From Terriglobia bacterium (GTDB taxonomy: Bacteria; Acidobacteriota; Terriglobia; Terriglobales; Acidobacteriaceae), in NCBI GenBank assembly GCA_020073385.1, contig JAIQFH010000021.1, positions 44,893 through 108,892 of the forward strand: a stretch of 64,000 bases of DNA, in the 5' to 3' direction. The translations under genes and the position numbers were made by a program. Numbering within the stretch: position 1 is the stretch's first letter; every line of letters begins with the position of its first letter. This document shows, in pieces, positions 63,512 to 64,000 of this stretch. The notes beneath the pieces were generated by a model that did no database searches, was not told the origin of the DNA, and was given only the letters and a program-made list of their open reading frames with translations.

Positions 63512-64000
63512 ATATCGCTAATTGATAACGGGTCTCGATTTGGGCGCTGGGGTTGTTTTCATGCCAAATTCAGTGGTCGAACCGAACGAGCACTGGGCAC
63601 CGTGTCATAAACGTGTCCCGGCGGTCGCGATCGAATGCGTCGAGGCCGCCATTCTCGGACCATTCCTCAAGCGCCTCCGTGCGGGCGTTGTTTGTCGGCA
63701 AGTGGTTGATCACATATGATTTGAAACGAAATCTCGGCCTTAAACCAACTAATCGGCATTTTACCGGCTAATCTTCGGTAGCGTGGGAGTGAGAGTTATC
63801 CTTCTGGAGCTGATCGAGCAGGAAGGAGAAAGGCTCTCTTCTGAGCGCACATCCTCGCAAGATTTCGCTCAGTGAGAGAGCCTCGCAGAACAATACGATC
63901 TACGTTATCCCACTTTTTGCCAACCATGGCAAGTCAGGATTCGACTGGGCAGCCGGTGCAGGACTGATTCTTCGCTGGTGTCCGTTCTGCTTGCTCGATT
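63512..64000. other. Right-end region without supported gene
   Basis: No convincing gene is seen in these ~490 bases. They contain a large imperfect inverted repeat, listed separately. A new gene may begin beyond the edge. Confidence 0.35.
63831..63883. repeat. Large imperfect inverted repeat
   Basis: AGGCTCTCTTCTGAGCG (63831-63847) and CGCTCAGTGAGAGAGCCT (63866-63883) are near-perfect inverted arms around an 18-base loop. It could be a remnant of a small mobile element or a strong RNA hairpin. No adjacent transposase. Confidence 0.6.

Noticed and set aside
1..64000. CRISPR array
   Set aside because: No regularly spaced repeats or Cas proteins were seen on reading the window.

Overview
The window looks like a piece of an Acidobacteriota chromosome, most likely Terriglobia. 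This is inferred from a large TonB-dependent outer-membrane receptor with an N-terminal carboxypeptidase-regulatory-like domain, a winged-helix/TPR regulator, a DUF2934 protein, a propeller-type sensor kinase and a CHAT-TPR protein. No rRNA is present and I could not search databases, so this placement is family knowledge and not proof.

Layout. (1) 1-5.8 kb: respiratory and redox genes: the end of an NnrS-like membrane protein, a cytochrome b/molybdopterin fusion protein, a lone NuoG-like iron-sulfur subunit and an SdhB-like subunit. A perfect 21-bp palindrome lies between the divergent pair. (2) 5.82-36.96 kb: a roughly 31-kb island inserted in the anticodon loop of a tRNA-Asp(GUC) gene. The 5' half of the tRNA is at 5819-5857 and its exactly complementary 3' half at 36961-36998. 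A second, foreign tRNA-Asp 3' half lies at 5972-6016. The island carries ferritin-like proteins, a two-component/sigma-54 signalling cluster with duplicated kinase modules, a Rieske protein leading a glycogen debranching/phosphoglucomutase/glucan phosphorylase operon, a cysteine-rich metal-binding protein, NDH-2, sigma factors, a heme peroxidase, an HD protein, cupins, an alpha/beta hydrolase and an MFS transporter. I saw no integrase inside it. (3) 37-55.8 kb: a second mobile region that begins at the tRNA 3' half with a xis-int pair. It carries a sigma/anti-sigma pair, a DndC-like PP-loop protein overlapping a membrane protein, a CHAT-TPR protein next to an S41 protease, an ArdC-type protein, an XRE-ImmA pair and a four-gene ubiquitin-like conjugation operon (double ubiquitin fold, E2-like, JAMM peptidase, ThiF/E1). 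(4) 55.8-64 kb: probably ordinary chromosome, with a secreted two-repeat protein, a winged-helix/TPR regulator, a TonB receptor and a decayed SnoaL-like gene.

How the genes fit together. The left island reads as a stress and carbon-storage package (iron and peroxide handling, glycogen turnover, signalling). The right island reads as a defence and gene-transfer package. Its XRE repressor and ImmA-type peptidase are transcribed divergently from the ubiquitin-like operon, which suggests damage-induced control as known for CBASS. The most notable observations are the split tRNA-Asp with three attachment cores, the ubiquitin-like operon with its divergent XRE-ImmA pair, and the orphan DndC-like/membrane-protein pair.
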